A stretch of 64,000 nucleotides of DNA from assembly GCF_024166365.1 (NCBI RefSeq), contig NC_064827.1, positions 47,768,635 to 47,832,634 of the forward strand. The letters run 5' to 3'. Within the stretch, counting starts at the first letter, position 1. Each line of letters opens with the position of its first letter. Origin of the DNA: Elephas maximus indicus (lineage: Eukaryota > Chordata > Mammalia > Proboscidea > Elephantidae). The position numbers and the translations under genes were made by a program. Below the pieces are notes generated by a model. That model saw only the letters and a program-made list of their open reading frames with translations, did not search any database and was not told the DNA's origin. Below, one piece after another: positions 1-9,264 of this stretch.

Positions 1-360
1 ACACACACACAAAAAGAAGCAAAAGTGTCATCCCTCACAGATTACACAATTATCCATGTAGAAAACCCACCCAAATCTAGCATAAATTATTAAATTTAAT
101 AAGATAGTTTAACCAGTCGCTGGATACAAAATAAATGTAAAAAAAATTTTTTAAACTTGTATTTGCAGCCCCCAGCAACAGGTGGAAAATGCAATTTAAG
201 AACACTTGACATTTCCTATTTTACCCCCCAAAAAAGGCAAAGTATTAGGAACAATTTTAATAAGATGTGTAAGACTTTTATGGGAAAAAAATAGAATGCC
301 ATATTGATAGACATTAAGGAAAAGCTAACTAAACTGAAAAATATAGCATATTCATGAATT
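1..360 (+). mobile_element. Old L1 (L1M) ORF2 fragment
   Basis: The text resembles a decayed L1 ORF2 around the stretch 'GGATACAAAATAAATGTAAA ... CAACAGGTGGAAAATGCAATT', which in old L1s lies downstream of the reverse transcriptase core. The first bases are a short (AC)n run. No frame is open. Similar old L1 text resumes after the inserted young L1 tail at 400-590. Family assignment is from recognition only. Confidence 0.55.
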
Positions 361-399
361 GGAAGGCTCACCATCATATAAACTTTTTAGCTCCAGCTA

Positions 400-590
400 C
401 CAACTTAAGGGAAATACAGAAGACAGAGAAAAGGAGAGACTGGCAGGAGGGAACGGCTGACTCATTAGGGCGAGAGTAAATGGGAGTATGTAGTAAGGTA
501 TAAAAAAAAAAAAAAAGTTTATATGCGACAGACTGACTTGATTTGTAAACTTTCACTTAAAGCACAATAAAAATTATTAAAAAAAAGAAG
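400..590 (+). mobile_element. 5'-truncated young L1, 3' UTR only
   Basis: The segment ends in GTAAACTTTCACTTAAAGCA, then an AATAAA-like signal and an A-rich tail. The same terminal sequence closes the L1 copies at 13330-13651, 42093-44639 (minus), 55789-56004 (minus) and 59714-60217. It is therefore the 3' end of the host's recent L1 lineage, truncated to about 190 bp. A poly(A) tract near 499-513 is internal. The left boundary is approximate. Confidence 0.7.
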
Positions 591-1118
591 AAGAAGATAG
601 AGAAACATGTCAGACTACACCACAAAAATACAATCAGGAAAATCTAGGATATGGGAAATTCTACGAGGCCAACAACACCCAGTTCCTTCAATAAATAAAT
701 TTCAAGGAAAAGGTTAAAAATGAAGTGGGGAGATATATATAAAACGGGGCTTAAAACACTCACAAATAATCCCAGGCAAAATATTTAAAAAATCAACAAA
801 CCAAATAACATTTATGAGACAACTGGAAATATGAGCCTTGCCTGAAAACTTATTAATATTAAGGAATTACTGTTAATTTCTTTAACGGGACAATTATATT
901 GGGAGTTTGTAATCTTTTAGACATATACACTAAAATTATAAGAAATGAATTTATATGCTGTCTGGGATTTGCTTCAGAATAATATGATAGTAGGGGAAGG
1001 TGGGGGTATAAATAGGGCAGAAATGGACAAAGATTGTTGGTTATTGGGGCTGGGTGATAGGTGCCTGGGGGTACGTTATTCTATTTGTTTTTTATATGTT
1101 TGAAATTTCAATTTTTTT
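591..1118 (+). mobile_element. Old L1M / ancient retroposon 3' region
   Basis: A-rich decayed LINE-like text runs to about 930. It is followed by a mammal-wide repeat tail recognisable from 'TGTCTGGGATTTGCTTCA', a G-rich middle, and 'CTGGGTGATAGGTGCCTGGG' leading to 'TATGTTTGAAATTTC'. That tail is common in old mammalian retroposons, but I cannot name the subfamily. No coding potential. Confidence 0.4.
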
Positions 1119-1129
1119 CCTCTTTTTCT

Positions 1130-1345
1130 GTCTATTGTAGTTAAACATACACACCAAAACATTCACCAACATAACAATTTCCACATTTACAACGCAATGA
1201 CATTGATTATATTTTTCATGTTGTGCCACTGTTATTGCTGTCCTCATCCAAAATATTCCATCACCGTTAACATAAATTCGATGCCCCCAAACAAAACTCC
1301 CTCTCTCCCCCTCCCTCCCACCTGGAATTTCATTTTTTTTAATTA
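1130..1345 (-). mobile_element. L1-type 3' UTR repeat, minus copy
   Basis: The reverse complement matches the tail 'AATCAATGTCA...TGCACATGTAGAAATTGTTG...GTATGTTTTG' seen at 44655-44800, 45871-46195, 47495-47699 and 62722-62905. Copies elsewhere have target duplications and CAACAACAAA-like tails, so this is the 3' end of a LINE-mobilised family. Confidence 0.5.
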
Positions 1346-1353
1346 CATATATT

Positions 1354-1511
1354 TAAAAAACCAAACCCCTTACCATCGAGTTGATTTCAACTCATAGCAA
1401 CCCTATAGGACAGAGTAAACTGCACCACAGTGTTTCCAAGAGTGGCTGGTAGATTCGAACTGCTGACCAGTTAGCAGTCTGAGCTCTTAACCACTGTGCC
1501 ACAAGGTCCTG
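1354..1511 (-). mobile_element. AfroSINE, short form
   Basis: A tRNA-derived SINE. In sense direction the head has an RNA polymerase III A-box-like TGGC-CAGTGGTTAAGAG and a B-box-like GTTCGAATC, followed by a tail matching the RTE LINE 3' end. This copy lacks the internal block (about 45 bp, containing ATCTTTACGGAAGCAGACTG) present in long copies. A shared internal deletion is described for the paenungulate HSP subfamily of AfroSINEs; assigning this copy to it is my inference. Its head abuts the microsatellite at 1512. Confidence 0.9.
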
Positions 1512-1680
1512 ATATATATATACATGTATATATGTGTGTGTACGTATGATATATATGTATGTATGACATAGACGTATATGATATATATGTATATGAATAT
1601 ATATGTGTATATATCATATGTATATGTGTGTGTGTATATATATGTGTGTATATATATGTGTGTATATATATATATATATG
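1512..1680. repeat. Compound (TA)n/(TG)n microsatellite
   Basis: About 170 bp of alternating TATATG, TGTGTG and TATA runs lie exactly between two AfroSINE heads that face each other. Open frames across it are low-complexity artefacts. Confidence 0.95.
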
Positions 1681-1848
1681 GAGCCCTGGTGGCACAGTGG
1701 TTAAGAGTTTGGTTGGTAACCAAAAGGTAGGCAGTTCAAATCCACCAGCTGCTCCTTGGAAACCCTGTTGGGCAGCTTTACTCTGTCCTATAGGGTCACT
1801 ATGGTTGGAAATCGACTCGACAGCAACAGGTTTGGTTTTTTTTTTTTT
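1681..1848 (+). mobile_element. AfroSINE, short form
   Basis: The head GAGCCCTGGTGGCACAGTGG starts directly after the microsatellite, and the tail ends GGTTTGGTTTT followed by T-rich sequence. It forms a head-to-head inverted pair with the copy at 1354-1511. Confidence 0.93.
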
Positions 1849-1929
1849 TTGTATATTATATATATATATAACAAATTTTCTTTAATTCATTTATAGATTT
1901 AATATGATCCTAATAAAATCTCAACAGGA

Positions 1930-2105
1930 AACTGATTAAATAAGTGTAAGATATATGTGTTAATAGAATACCAGGCAGCCATTAGAATGATGCTCTTGAA
2001 GAATATTTAAGGACATAGAAAGTTGTTTATAAATATTGGTAAGATAAAAGGCAGATTATAATGCATTATGTATAGCAAACACCCATTTATGTTTTAAAAA
2101 AAAAA
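1930..2105 (+). mobile_element. Old L1 3' fragment
   Basis: The segment 'GGCAGCCATTAGAATGATG ... GGACATAGAAAG ... ATTATAATGCATTATGTATAG' matches the typical 3' part of old L1M/L1ME copies. It ends in an A run. Strongly decayed. Confidence 0.45.
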
Positions 2106-2174
2106 AGGAGGACAGGAACTGGGATAAGAAGGTTTTGCAGAAGGTTAAGTATCAGAGAGGTTAAACTAGCCAAG

Positions 2175-2345
2175 CAGTTCTTAACCTTCACTGTACATTA
2201 GAATCACCTAGGGGACGTTAAAGACGTGCAGATGCCCAGGCCCCACACCAAGAGTCAGTTTCACCCGGCCTTAGATGAGGCCCGAGCAGCGATAGATTTT
2301 AAAACATTTCCAGGTGATTCTAATGTGCAAGACTAAGAACCAGTT
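2175..2345. mobile_element. MER5-type hAT-Charlie DNA transposon remnant
   Basis: The ends are related inverted repeats ('AGCAGTTCTTAACCTTCA' and 'AAGACTAAGAACCAG'), and the interior has the signature 'TTAGAATCACCTAGGGG ... CCCAGGCCCCACACCA ... CAGGTGATTCTAATG'. This fits the non-autonomous MER5A/MER20 group. It encodes nothing. Confidence 0.7.
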
Positions 2346-2394
2346 ATCTAGACTTACAAAGAGAGGTGTAGATGGATGGAGAGCAGGAAGATCA

Positions 2395-2465
2395 ATAGAT
2401 GATGATGATGATAAGAAGAAGAAAGAGAAGGAGAAGGTAGGTAGGTAAGTAGGTAGGTACGTGGG
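2395..2465. repeat. Simple repeats (GAT)n, (GAA)n, (GGTA)n
   Basis: Consecutive short runs of ATGATG, AAGAAG and GGTAGGTA precede the RTE tail. Related RTE copies have a GAAGAAGACC stretch here, so the run probably expanded from the RTE sequence itself. Confidence 0.85.
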
Positions 2466-2612
2466 TAGAAGACCCTCAACGAGATGGACCGACACAGTGG
2501 CTGCCACAATAGGCTCAAGCATAACAACAACTGGGCAGCGTTTCTTTCTGTTGTACCTGCGTTGCTATGAGTCAGAACCCACTCCAGGGCACCTAACAGC
2601 AATGTAGGTAGA
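2466..2612 (+). mobile_element. RTE (BovB-like) LINE 3' end
   Basis: The signature 'AGACCCTCAACGAGATGGA', 'GACACAGTGGCTGCCACAAT' and 'GGCTCAAGCATAACAACAAC', followed by 'GTTGCTATGAGTCAGAACC', is the RTE 3' UTR. Better-preserved copies lie at 46635-47047 (+) and 11417-12517 (-). Confidence 0.8.
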
Positions 2613-3864
2613 TAAGTGGGAGACTTGAAGGAAGGCAAGAAGGAGGGAGAAAAAGGAAGAAGAAGAAAGGAGGAAATTTAGAATGACACAGCCAGATCAG
2701 AAATCAACCAGAACTCAGTCCCTAGATGAACAAAGAAGAGAGTGAAACAAAAGTGAATATGGAAAAATTAAATTAAAAAGTAGATATGGCCTGCTGATCG
2801 CAATGAAATTTGTGGGTTATCTATTATTTATTAATTTAGAATCCATACCTTCTACTCATTTTCTAAAGGTATTTGAGATGTCTTAAAAGTTAAAGAGCTA
2901 TTAAAAAATAAGAATAGAACCAATGAAAAAGAGCAGAAGATGTTACCAGGCAATTGGGATGAGTTTGCTACAAATGGCACAGCTAAATATGTCCTGAGTC
3001 TCCTAGCAGCTAAGGTGAAAGAGGAAATCCACCAGGTTATTGGGTTCTCAGTATATATTCACGGGCTGTTTGTATATGAAGGTCTCCCTCTTATTTCATT
3101 TGGCCCACTTTCTGTATCACATCCCCAATGAATCCAGGAGTGAACGTGAGTCTTTCCTTTACAAGGTTTGACTCAGCTAAGAAAGGAGGATTTGTCTCTG
3201 CTGGAGGGGACAAGTCAGAGCTCAGCTCCCTCCCCTGTGGAGTGCTAGACATCTGCTCAGAACCTGTCATCAAACAGCTCTGAAGAATAGCAGCTCCTGC
3301 CTGGCCTTGGTAGGCCGGTTTGAATGGCTGTTTGTTCAGCCTGAGCAGGCAGAGTCGGCCTGACAGTGATGGCCTGGTCGGTATTATGTAAGGGGACCCC
3401 CGCTTACCTGCCCATAGACAGACAAAGGGATGATTTGACAGGCAAAACAGAGCCGGCCTCCTCACTCCCAGGCAGCCAAGGGGCTATTCAAAGCTTGGCC
3501 TGGAAGATTTTCATGAGGTGCTGACATATGAAGCCGGAATGCGGCAGGAACACAGCAGAACTGACACCCCATGCAGTCAGGCATGGCAGGTGACTCCACA
3601 TATCCAAACTGGGCCTTCAGGAGCTTTGACTAGGTCCCACCCATAAGAAAGAGGGAGAAACCTTGGGGGTGAGGGCCCCAGCTTCAGGCCTGAGCCTTCA
3701 GCAATCCTCACCTTTGCCACCACCCTTGTTACTTGTTCAACTGAGGAAAACCTTCCAGACCAGGCCTCTCTCCTTGAAGCACAGGACTAGGTCTAAAGAG
3801 TGGGGAGCACTTGGCCCCTGGGTTACTAACCAGGCTGGCCCTTGTCAGCTGCTGGTAGGGGTGG
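2613..3864. other. Unique intergenic DNA
   Basis: There is no recognisable gene or repeat except a short GA-rich stretch near 2640-2680. Open frames of up to 124 codons occur on both strands but show no domain, no splice context and no codon bias. I treat them as chance. Confidence 0.5.
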
Positions 3865-4080
3865 CAAAAGAACAGTTATTCAGTGCCTACCGCATAACAG
3901 GCCCTTGCTAGGGGGCTCTGCCCTCAGTCAATGATTTCGTCTTCACGGGAGCCCTAGAAAACATCCCATGATCACTATTTTGCACATGAGGAAATAAAGT
4001 CTCCAGAAGAGTAACTTGCCCAAGGTCATACTGCTAGGAAATAGCAGAGCTGGAATTTAAACCCAGGACGACCCAGCAGC
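3865..4080 (-). mobile_element. MIR SINE
   Basis: The signature 'GCCTACCGCATAACAGGCCC' with 'GAGGAAATAAAGTC', 'TTGCCCAAGGTCATACTGC' and 'GGAATTTAAACCCAGG' is a reverse-orientation mammal-wide interspersed repeat. Confidence 0.8.
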
Positions 4081-4286
4081 TGAGTTGGACCTCCATTTAC
4101 GAAACGACGCAGGTGGATTGGGCACTCTCTAGCAGCCTGTTTCAGCTCTGATTTTGGGTGATTCTGTAGGGGTAAGGGGAGAGAAAGATCACACTTTCTG
4201 CAGCTACCCTACCCCCTTAAAAAGCCAAAGCTTATATTATGGTCACGTTTGAGGATAGGCCAGGAATATTCTAATATAAATAATAC

Positions 4287-4441
4287 CAAAACCAAAAACC
4301 AAACCCAGTGCCGTTGAGTCGATTCCGACTCATAGTGACCCAACTGCCCCATAGAGTTTCCAAGGAGCACCTGTTTGATTCGAACTGCCGACCCTTTGGT
4401 TAGCAGCTGTAGCACTTAACCACTATGCCACCAGAGTTTCC
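4287..4441 (-). mobile_element. AfroSINE, short form, with 11-bp target duplication
   Basis: The copy runs from the A/C-rich tail to the head complement CCACCAGAGTTTCC. It is flanked by ATAAATAATAC at 4276-4286 and 4442-4452, a perfect 11-bp duplication showing target-primed insertion. Confidence 0.93.
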
Positions 4442-4662
4442 ATAAATAATACATATTTATATAAATAAATGTATATTTTAAAATATTTATATAAGCAAAC
4501 GGCAGATCTGTAAGCCTGATTCAGTCAGAAGCAGGCAAGCAGCGTTCTGAGCAGCCAGCTCCTTCAGTCTATGTACAGAGATTGCTCAAGTGCGCACAGC
4601 ACATTACAGTGTGCAAAGCCCTTTCCCTCCTTTCTCTCATTTAACACTCAGCATGGCCCTCT

Positions 4663-4816
4663 GGGAAACCTGGGTGGCATAGTGGCTAAGTGCATGGCTG
4701 CTAACCCAAAGGTCGGCACCTCGAATGGGCCAGGTGCTTTGGGAACTTTATGGGGCAGTTCTCTGTCCTATAGGGTTGCTATGAGTGGGAATTGACTCAA
4801 AGGCAATGGGTTTCAT
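4663..4816 (+). mobile_element. AfroSINE, short form
   Basis: The head is GAAACCTGGGTGGCATAGTGG, the middle GGGCAGTTCTCTGTCC and the tail ATTGACTCAAAGGCAATGGG. It is moderately diverged. Confidence 0.88.
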
Positions 4817-4829
4817 ACCGCCTTCTGAG

Positions 4830-4985
4830 GGGAACACGGCAGATGTCATCATTCCATTTTACTGACCAGGAAACTGATGCCACAGGGATGAAGTGACTTG
4901 CCCAGGCGCATAAGGAGAATAATACCAGAGCTGAGATGTGAACCCATAACTGGGTCCCTGACTCCATTGTCCTCTTTTCCTTTAC
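4830..4985 (-). mobile_element. MIR SINE
   Basis: 'CCATTTTACTGACCAGGAAACTG', 'GTGACTTGCCCAGG' and 'CAGAGCTGAGATGTGAACCC' mark a reverse-orientation MIR. Confidence 0.75.
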
Positions 4986-5827
4986 ACAATTCACCTGTAA
5001 ACAGCAAGGAAGAGATGAATTCACTCAATCAAAACCTGATTTCGAGGCTTTCAAGTTTACCACCTGGTGGAAAACGGCCCAGTACAATGGAGCATTTTAA
5101 AGTCAAATTTGGGAAGAAGGGTGCATGCTCTGATATCAGGTGGGCTTGTGGCCACGGACAGTCAGCCTTACAGGGAGGCCAGAGGCCAGGCCTGTGCCCC
5201 CAGCATTGTAGCGTGGCAGCTGGAAGGCTGGAAGACATGGAATCTCTGAACACTGAAATCCTGAAATACTGCCAGATCCACAGATAGATAGCAACTGCCT
5301 GAGCCCTCAGCCACTACCCGGTGCACCAAGCTGTCCTGGTTGTCTGAGCCCTTCCCCTGGGGCTTTCCCCAAGATCTGGCAACTAAAGGGTTAAAGCCTG
5401 GCACCCGGGGCAAGGGACTCTGTCCTAGCATTTCATTCTGATTGGTTCCCTGTCCCAGTGCTATAGCACTGTATACATTCTTTTCAGTCAACGCTCTTGC
5501 CCTACTGGTTCTTAAATATTTTTAATATTATGCCATTTGGCTAAAAGAGACCTTGGGGGAATGTCTCAGTGTATCCCAATTGTTTTGAGTGTCAGGATAA
5601 TTTTTTAATTGCTACACATTTCACAGTCCTTGCAACATACATACCCGTACAATGGAAATACATTTTAGTAACCATTGATTGAGAAAATTAGTCAAAAAAT
5701 TACCAAAACTTCAGTAGCGTCTTTAAATGAATTTGCATTTTATTTATCACACAGCTTTACATACATTTGAAAATATAATCAGTGAATAATTTAGCAATAC
5801 CTATATACTGGGGTTTGTGAGTGATTT
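4986..5827. other. Unique intergenic DNA
   Basis: I see no gene, RNA or clear repeat. A 129-codon frame near 4898-5287 crosses the MIR boundary and has no recognisable domain. Confidence 0.45.
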
Positions 5828-6044
5828 GGAGTCCATGGGTGATGCAAATGGTTAACATAGTCGGCTGCTAACTGAAAAGATGGAAGTTTGAGTTGACCCA
5901 GAGGTATCTCAGAAGAAACGCCTGGCAATCTACATCCAAAAAATCAGCCATTGAAAACCTTATGAAGCACGGTTCTACTCTGACACATATGGGGAGACCA
6001 TGAGTCTGAATCAACTTAAAGGCAACTGTTTTTTGTTTCTGTTT
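5828..6044 (+). mobile_element. AfroSINE, long variant subfamily
   Basis: This copy has the middle segment 'CAGAAGAAACGCCTGGCAAT ... AAATCAGCCATTGAAAACC ... CTCTGACACATATGGGG', which differs from the common subfamily. The tail is again the RTE-like one. The copies at 56500-56699 and 62655-62985 are the same subfamily. Confidence 0.85.
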
Positions 6045-6090
6045 TTTACTGGATGAATAATTCAATCAATAGACAATGTCTAGTGCTTAA

Positions 6091-6262
6091 ATGGAAACCC
6101 TGGTGGTGTAGTGGTTAAGTGCTACAGCTGCTAACCAAAAGGTCAGCAATTCAAATCCACCAGGTACTCCTTGGAAACTCTGTGGGGCAGTTCTACTCTG
6201 TCCTCTAGGGTCACTATGAGTTGGAATCAACTCGATGGCAACAGGTTTGGTTTGGTTTTAGT
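6091..6262 (+). mobile_element. AfroSINE, short form
   Basis: A full-length copy from GGAAACCCTGGTGGTGTAG to GGTTTGGTTTGGTTTTAG. The flanks share TAGTGCTTA / TAGTGCTCA, a probable target duplication with one change. Confidence 0.92.
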
Positions 6263-6677
6263 TTTAGTGCTCATATGTTTTGCAGCACATCTTGCAGTCT
6301 TCATTTCCATGGGGTGAGAACTACTAATCTAGCCAACCAAACCTCGCCCTCAATTTTATGGTGAGGAAACTGGAGACGAGTGTGGACCTGCCCAAACTTA
6401 TTAGTTACTTAGAGCTAAAACTTGAAGCAGCTTTACATCCAAGATTAATCAATCTTGGGGTGTCAAGTGGTGTTTTATCAGGGGATGCTGACAGGGCAGA
6501 GGACATCTTGGGCCACAGAAACTATTCATGGAGGTAGCCAGAAACAAAGACCTACTGCCCTTTATAGAAAATATGGATATAAAAAAAGTCTAGAAGGAAA
6601 AGCACAAACATACTGAAAATGTTATGGTAATGAACACACAGATAACTTTTTACAATCTCATTTCCCAGATTTTCTGT

Positions 6678-7642
6678 GTTGTTGTTAGGTGCCGTCAACT
6701 CGGTTTCAATTCATAGCGACCCTATGTACAATGGAACAAAATACTGCCCTGTTCTGTGCCATCCTCAAAATTGTTGTTATGGTTGGGCCCATTGCTGCAG
6801 TCACTGTGTCAATCCATCTTGCTTAAGATCTTCTTTTTCGGTGACCCTCTACTTTACCAAGCATGATGTCCTTCTCTAGGGACTGGTCCCTCCTGATAAC
6901 ATGTCCTAAGTATGTTAGATGAAGTCTTGCCATCCTTGCTTCTAAGGAGCATTCTGGCTGTTCATTCTTCTGACAGTCCATGGTATATTCAATATTCTTC
7001 TCCAACACCATAATTCGAAGGCATCAATTCTTCTTTGGTCTTCTTTATTCATCGTCCAGCTTTCACATGCATGTGAGGCAACTGAAAACACCATGAATTA
7101 GGTCAGGTGCACCTTAGTCCTTAAAGTGACATCTTTGCCTTTTAACTCTTTAAAGAAGTCTTTTGCAGCAGATTTGCCCAATGCAATGTATCATTTGATT
7201 TATTGACTGAGTGTTGATTGTGGATACAAGTCAAATGAAATCCTTGACAACTTCAATCTTTAATTCATTTATCATGATGTTGCTTATTGCTCCACTAGTA
7301 AGGATTTTTGTTTTATGTTGAGGTGTAATCCATACTGAAAGCTGTAGTCTTTGGTCTTCATCAGTAAGTGCTTTAAGACCTCTTTGCTTTCAGCAAGCAA
7401 GGTTGTGTCATCTGCATATCGCAGGTTGTTAATGAATCTTCCCCCAATCCTGATGCTGCATTCTTCTTCATATAGTCCAGCTTCTCTGATTATTTGCTCA
7501 GCATACAGACTGAGCAGGTATGGTGAAAGGATACAACCCCGATGGACACCTTTCCTGATTTTAAACTACGCAGTATCCCCTTGTTCTGTTCAAACAACTG
7601 CCTCCTAGTCTATGTACAAATTCCTCATGAGCATAACTAGGT
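6678..7642 (-). mobile_element. RTE (BovB-like) LINE, 5'-truncated
   Basis: The left end (GTTGTTGTTAGGTGCCGTCA) is the complement of the RTE 3' end, and the right part carries the complement of the reverse transcriptase C-terminal region, with recognisable shared blocks at 7336-7560. Colinear with 11417-12517 but more decayed. Frames are broken many times. Confidence 0.85.
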
Positions 7643-7778
7643 GTTCTATAATATGGCTATATTACTTTTATCTTTAAGAATTGATCATTTTTCCAAAATT
7701 TGAAAACTAAGAACAGAATAAAGTATTTATTCCATCTATGAAGAACAGAATAAAATATCCCAACTATGAAGAAGTAAT

Positions 7779-7949
7779 CTTTCTCCTGCAGAGTGGCTGG
7801 TAGATTCCAACTACCAATCTTTCTGTTACCAGTCAAGCACTTGAACGACTGCACCACCAGGGCTCCTACAGGCAGTTCTACTCTGTCCTATGGGTTTGCT
7901 ATGAGTCAGAATTGACTTGACAGCTGCAATAGGTTTGGTTTGGTTTTGG
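7779..7949. mobile_element. Composite AfroSINE: inverted head plus direct tail
   Basis: 7779-7866 is the SINE head in minus orientation (ending CCACCAGGGCTCC). It is joined directly to 7867-7949, the SINE 3' half in plus orientation (GGCAGTTCTACTCTGTCC to GGTTTGGTTTTGG). One target duplication, TATGAAGAAG(T/C)AAT, flanks the whole at 7765-7778 and 7950-7963, so it inserted as a unit. The same head-tail junction recurs at 32331-32596. Confidence 0.85.
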
Positions 7950-7963
7950 TATGAAGAAGCAAT

Positions 7964-8552
7964 GATTCCTATTAATTGAATCCATAGAAGAAATTAAAAA
8001 GGAAAATATTGAAGCATATGACTATATGAAGTTTTTAAATGTACCCAATCAAAATTAAAAAGGATAAGGAAATCAGGCTAGGAAAATATTTGCATCAAAT
8101 TCATCAAGGCTATACACTCAAAATATAAGCTTATTAATTTAAAAAAATCAACTCTCAAGTATAAATAGGAAAAAGAGTTGATTTTCAACAAAGGTGTCAA
8201 GGCAATGATAATGATAATCTGTTCAACAACTGGATAGTCATATGGGGGGAAAATGAACCTCAGCCCTTATCTTACATCATATTTTAAAAGTTAGCTTGAA
8301 ATGTATCATCCATCTCAATATAAGAGCTAAACCTTCTAGAAGACAAAAAGAATACCATAGTGACTTTGAGTTAGCCAAAGATTTCTTAAATAGGGCACAA
8401 AAATCACTAACTATAAAAAGAAAAAATACAATAAATTGGACTTCATCAAAATATAACATTTGCTCTTCAATATACACTGTTACAAAAAGAAAAAGGCAAG
8501 CCACAGACTGGGAGAAAATTTATTTGCAAATCATATATGTGACAAAGGATAG
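7964..8552 (+). mobile_element. Old L1M copy, segment 1 (ORF2 region)
   Basis: Decayed ORF2-type text such as 'ATAAATTGGACTTCATCAAAATA' and 'AAGCCACAGACTGGGAGAAA' identifies an old L1 on the + strand. The same element continues at 9159-9264 and 12528-13255 after three later insertions. Confidence 0.8.
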
Positions 8553-9158
8553 TGTCTTAGACTGGGTTCTCCAGGGAAGCAAAACCAGTAAACCATATAA
8601 ATATACATAGAAAGAAATTTATATCAAGGGAACAGCTCACGCAGTTGTAGAGGCTGGAACGTCCCAAGGTTGTGGATCAGGATAGAGGTTTCTCCTGATT
8701 CACATAGCTGCAGGGCCTGGTGAACCCAAGATCTGCAGGTCAGAGAGCAAGGCTCTTGTCTACAGAGTGTGAAGATCCACGGATCCCAAGATCAGCAGGC
8801 AAGGCCCCAAGGCTTCTCCTGATTCACATAGCTGCAGGAGCTGGCGAACTCAAGATTGGCAGGTTGGAGAGCAGGGCTCTTACTCACAGGCTGTGAAGAT
8901 CAACAAATCTTAAGGTCGGCAGATAAGCTGCTAGCTCAAGTCCCAAGAACCAGAGAGCAGACGAACGGGAGGCAGCTGCAGGATCTAAAGCAGGCAAAAG
9001 CCAGAGCGTCCATTTATATTTGGATGCAGGCCACACACCCAAGGAAACTCCCTTTCAACTGATTGGCTACTCACAGCAGATCCCTTCATGGGGGTGATCA
9101 CATATAAACACAGAAAATCATGGCCCAGCCCAGATGATACAAGATCTTAAGCATCACA
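8553..9158 (-). mobile_element. Solo LTR, MaLR-like endogenous retrovirus fossil
   Basis: The plus strand starts TGTCTTAGACTGGGTTCTCC and ends ...GCATCACA. This is the complement of a MaLR/ERVL-type LTR, with the typical 'TTCTCCAGGGAAGCAAAACC' and 'GATTGGCTACTCACAGCAG'. The flanks are GATAG (8548-8552) and GACAG (9159-9163), a 5-bp target duplication with one change. The interior has a direct duplication with a period of about 124 bp. It is an old solo LTR inserted into the L1M; no coding region. Confidence 0.7.
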
Positions 9159-9264
9159 GACAGTATCAAAAATATACAAAGAACTCTTACAACTCAGTAA
9201 GAAGACAAACAGCCCAATAAAAATCGGCAAAAGATTTCACCAAAAGCACTACATCAAAGAAGAT
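9159..9264 (+). mobile_element. Old L1M copy, segment 2
   Basis: 'ATACAAAGAACTCTTACAACTCAG' and 'AAAAGATTTCACCAAAAG' are L1 ORF2 text continuing segment 1 and leading to segment 3 at 12528. Confidence 0.75.

Noticed and set aside
1487-1885. Tyr/Ile-rich frames of 74-108 codons
   Set aside because: They are translations of the TA/TG microsatellite and flanking AfroSINEs.
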